Part shown: positions 61,481-64,000 of the stretch, in pieces | How positions within the stretch are numbered: position 1 is the first letter of the stretch | Layout: each line of letters begins with the position of its first letter | Notes under the pieces: generated by a model | Databases searched by the model: none | Told to the model about the DNA's origin: nothing | Seen by the model: only the letters and a program-made list of their open reading frames with translations | Translations under genes and position numbers: made by a program | Source: Nymphaea colorata | Taxonomy: Eukaryota > Streptophyta > Magnoliopsida > Nymphaeales > Nymphaeaceae | Direction: 5' to 3' | DNA length: 64,000 nt | Assembly (NCBI RefSeq): GCF_008831285.2 | Contig: NC_045139.1 | Coordinates: forward strand, 6,039,204-6,103,203

Positions 61481-62931
61481 GGGATTCTCTTGGTTGGCAC
61501 GGGTGTTGACAAAATTATTTATTAAGGGGAGCCACCAATATCATTTCATCAAATTAAATCTCGAAAGTGGGGACTCATAGATTTCTTCTTTTTCTGAAAA
61601 ATAATATCCAAGATCAAGATTTTTGCAAATTGCAAATCTTCCGGTGGATCAGACCGGAGGAGGCCACCGGGGGGTGCCCATGGCACTGCCCTTGTTTGTT
61701 GGTGTCATTGCCTTGTTGTTGGGAGCCAATATCCATGAAGTCGATTTGATCTTAATCTACTCTTTCATTTGTCGGCAAACTTTCTTATTTGGAAAACCGG
61801 AGCCGATTATAATTTCCACACCGCAGTCAAACATCGATCTACAACTTTGCTTCTATTTTTGCCGAATGAGTCATAAGATGATGGTTCATTTTGTCCTTTG
61901 AAACATGCAGTTCTTGAACTCTGTACCTATGCGCATAGTGTGGATTTTTTTATTTTTTATTTTTAGATGGATTCATTACCTAGTTATCATACTCCTTATA
62001 CATGCTACCACTTTTTACCAAATGGGTACCTCAGTAATTTTATATGGGAAAATTTTTGTGTTCCACTTTTGCCCTTATAAGGAAGAGGTCTTCCATTTGA
62101 CCAGTAGACACATTTTGGTCATTTCTAGTCCATAGCATAGCATAATATAAATTTTCCAACTATTATTTAAGGGAAAAGTCTTTCACCCTTTCTCATCCTC
62201 CGTTGTTACTGACTAAAGTTTCAGAGACAATTAAAGCGAACCAAACAAAGAATTTAATCATGTTTACCTGTTGCCATATGGAGACCAAACGATTTTGGGA
62301 GGAATCCTTTTCCTTGGAAAGTTTTTCTTTGGTTTTCCAAACACCCTTACTTTGGACCATGTGAAAACAGTATTTAGTGCACCTTGGCGTTATACTGAAG
62401 TGGGCATAGGATTCTTGGGCTGTGGTGATCGGTTACCTTGCTTCTTCTTCTTCTTTCGTCGCCAAACAGTACTGTACCTCTCTGCATGTACGTGAACAAT
62501 AAAATTCCTTTTTGTGAGGCTCTCGTTCCTTTCCATTCATGCAAATTAATTTTTTTGGACTTATGCAGACCACTTGTTGGAAATTATTATATGTTCGAGC
62601 TGTTGGAGACATTTTTACAGAAATTATTGAAACTTTTGAGCTTTTCTTAAGAAATTAAGTTTCTGACCTTTTGTTTCGACAATTTGCAAGACGATCAGTG
62701 AATTTTTGGGTTTTCTTTAAATTACCGGTGCAGCAACTTTTGAACTTGAACTAAACTCCTTCACTTGATTTTAATTAGATGTTGGTACACCATATATAGG
62801 TGAGAATCCAACTAACAAACGAGCTTCTAGGCTAATGAGCGAGTGAAATTATCAGGTTTCATGGTTATATTAGGCATGTGGACATAGGAGAGGTCCAAAT
62901 TTATCACGTCATTTTTGGGTGATCGTTCAGC

Positions 62932-63360
62932 ATGTCAAGGTATCTGATTTGGATCAAACATCCAACTGAACTGTTTCGGAAAAGTTAGATATGAAAAAAA
63001 AAATATTGGATTAAGAAACCAGATTGTAATTATATTCAAGAAATGACCTCTCATTGGATTCAGATTTGCATATACATAAATATCCAATCAAATTTGGATC
63101 AGATTTATTTTTTTTTTAATCCTACGTCCATTGCTATCACATTTTGAAAATTCGTTGGATTTAGTATAAAATTCGGAATCGAATATGAATATAAAAACCG
63201 GATTTGGATTGTGATGCCAGATTTTGAATTCAAATTTGGATATGACTTTTTCTCATTTGTAATTGAATCTGAATTTGAATCTAAATATGTGAATATTAAA
63301 AAAAAAAAGAGGATACTGTTAATAGTATATCGAATTTGAATATGATCCTTTGACATCCCT
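62932..63360. mobile_element. GATGTCAA-family element, copy 3
   Basis: The left end ATGTCAAGGTATCTGATTTG pairs with the right end, whose reverse complement is GGGATGTCAAAGGATCATAT. The interior is noncoding, AT-rich and repeats GGATTTGGATT/GAATTTGAAT words. It is 429 bp by these limits. Confidence 0.55.
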
Positions 63361-64000
63361 AGTTATCACTCAATATACATTTGATTTTTTTAATCAATGA
63401 TATAGATATTGATTCGTAAACGGATCAAACTCAACCCTGAACCAGCTGAACTATTGTGACTCGGCCAAAAATATCGAAAAAAAATATTTCAAAAAATAAG
63501 TAATATATATGAATTAATTTAAAATACAACAAGTCTTAAGTACTTAAAACGGCCGGGCTGGGTTAGCTGAAGGATTGTGCAGGGAATGAGTAGAACAATC
63601 TTTTGTGGTATGCAAATACTTGTTTACCAATTAATCAATTAATATACATAAATTCATAGCCAATTAGTCAATTAATAAATGTAAATTCATCGCTGTGTTT
63701 CATTCTTAATTCCTAAGTTGACCCTAATTTGGACCCTCTAGAAAGGGCCGATGAACGGACCCAACCGAACCCGGCCTGAGCCGGAGCGGACCCGGGTTTT
63801 AAATAGGTATATGCGCTATATCTTTAACCCCAGCCTTAATCATAAACAAATTTGATAAACATATTTAGCTTGACACGGGATATATCTCAAAACTGCACCT
63901 TTCTTTTGTGATTAAGTTTCTTTAACTCCAACAATGTAACCGATTTGACGTTTTACATGAAAATACATGCAAAGCACCACGTTACATGACCAGCAGTTAA

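Larger units (their letters stand above)
60175..64000. other. Region downstream of the HMA cluster in window coordinates (upstream of copy F)
   Basis: No gene is recognised. It holds the upstream flank of copy F, a second flank-like copy without a gene (60806-61085), two GATGTCAA-type inverted-repeat elements (61093-61480, 62932-63360) and a segment near 61487-61760 that matches 46.56-47.05 and 55.11-56.72 kb (GGTGTCATTGCCTTGTTGTT, GGGAGCCAATATCCATG). 61.8-62.9 and 63.4-64.0 kb show nothing identifiable. Confidence 0.6.

Overview
This is nuclear DNA from a flowering plant. The genes are split by GT-AG introns, intergenic space is AT-rich and crowded with (TA)n, (GA)n and (CT)n arrays, and the recognisable proteins are plant families. 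I cannot name the species.

Layout: (1) 2.26-9.14 kb, plus strand: a complete 11-exon DET1 gene (CDD complex/CRL4 ubiquitin ligase repressor of photomorphogenesis; 537 aa when spliced), with a possible 37-codon upstream ORF in its leader. (2) 10.45-16.96 kb, plus strand: a complete 8-exon TatD-type metal-dependent hydrolase (293 aa). (3) 16.96-22.44 kb: intergenic, with a diverged direct duplication (18.7 and 20.6 kb) and a tRNA-derived SINE candidate. (4) 22.44-23.15 kb, minus strand: an intronless OVATE family protein (236 aa). (5) 23.3-36.1 kb: a long stretch without a recognised gene, holding microsatellites, an inverted-repeat element and one unexplained exon-like ORF at 31.3 kb. (6) 36.1-60.2 kb, all minus strand: a tandem cluster of small heavy-metal-associated (HMA/HIPP-type) genes. 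Five copies (A-F without E) splice into intact ORFs with the same three-exon plan: a 2-codon first exon, a 76 or 79 nt second exon, then the rest. One copy (E) is truncated on both sides, and a 34-bp scrap of another lies at 43.07 kb. (7) 60.2-64 kb: duplicated flanking sequence and inverted-repeat elements, no gene seen.

The HMA cluster is the most unusual part. All copies lack the CxxC metal-binding motif, and only copy A keeps a CaaX isoprenylation box (CVIC). B, C, D and F have different, unrelated tails. Flanking sequence shows that the array grew by duplication of multi-kilobase units (about 43.7-51.9, 52.1-57.95 and 58.2-61.9 kb) followed by internal deletions. The gene order gives no sign that DET1, TatD, OFP and the HMA cluster act together.
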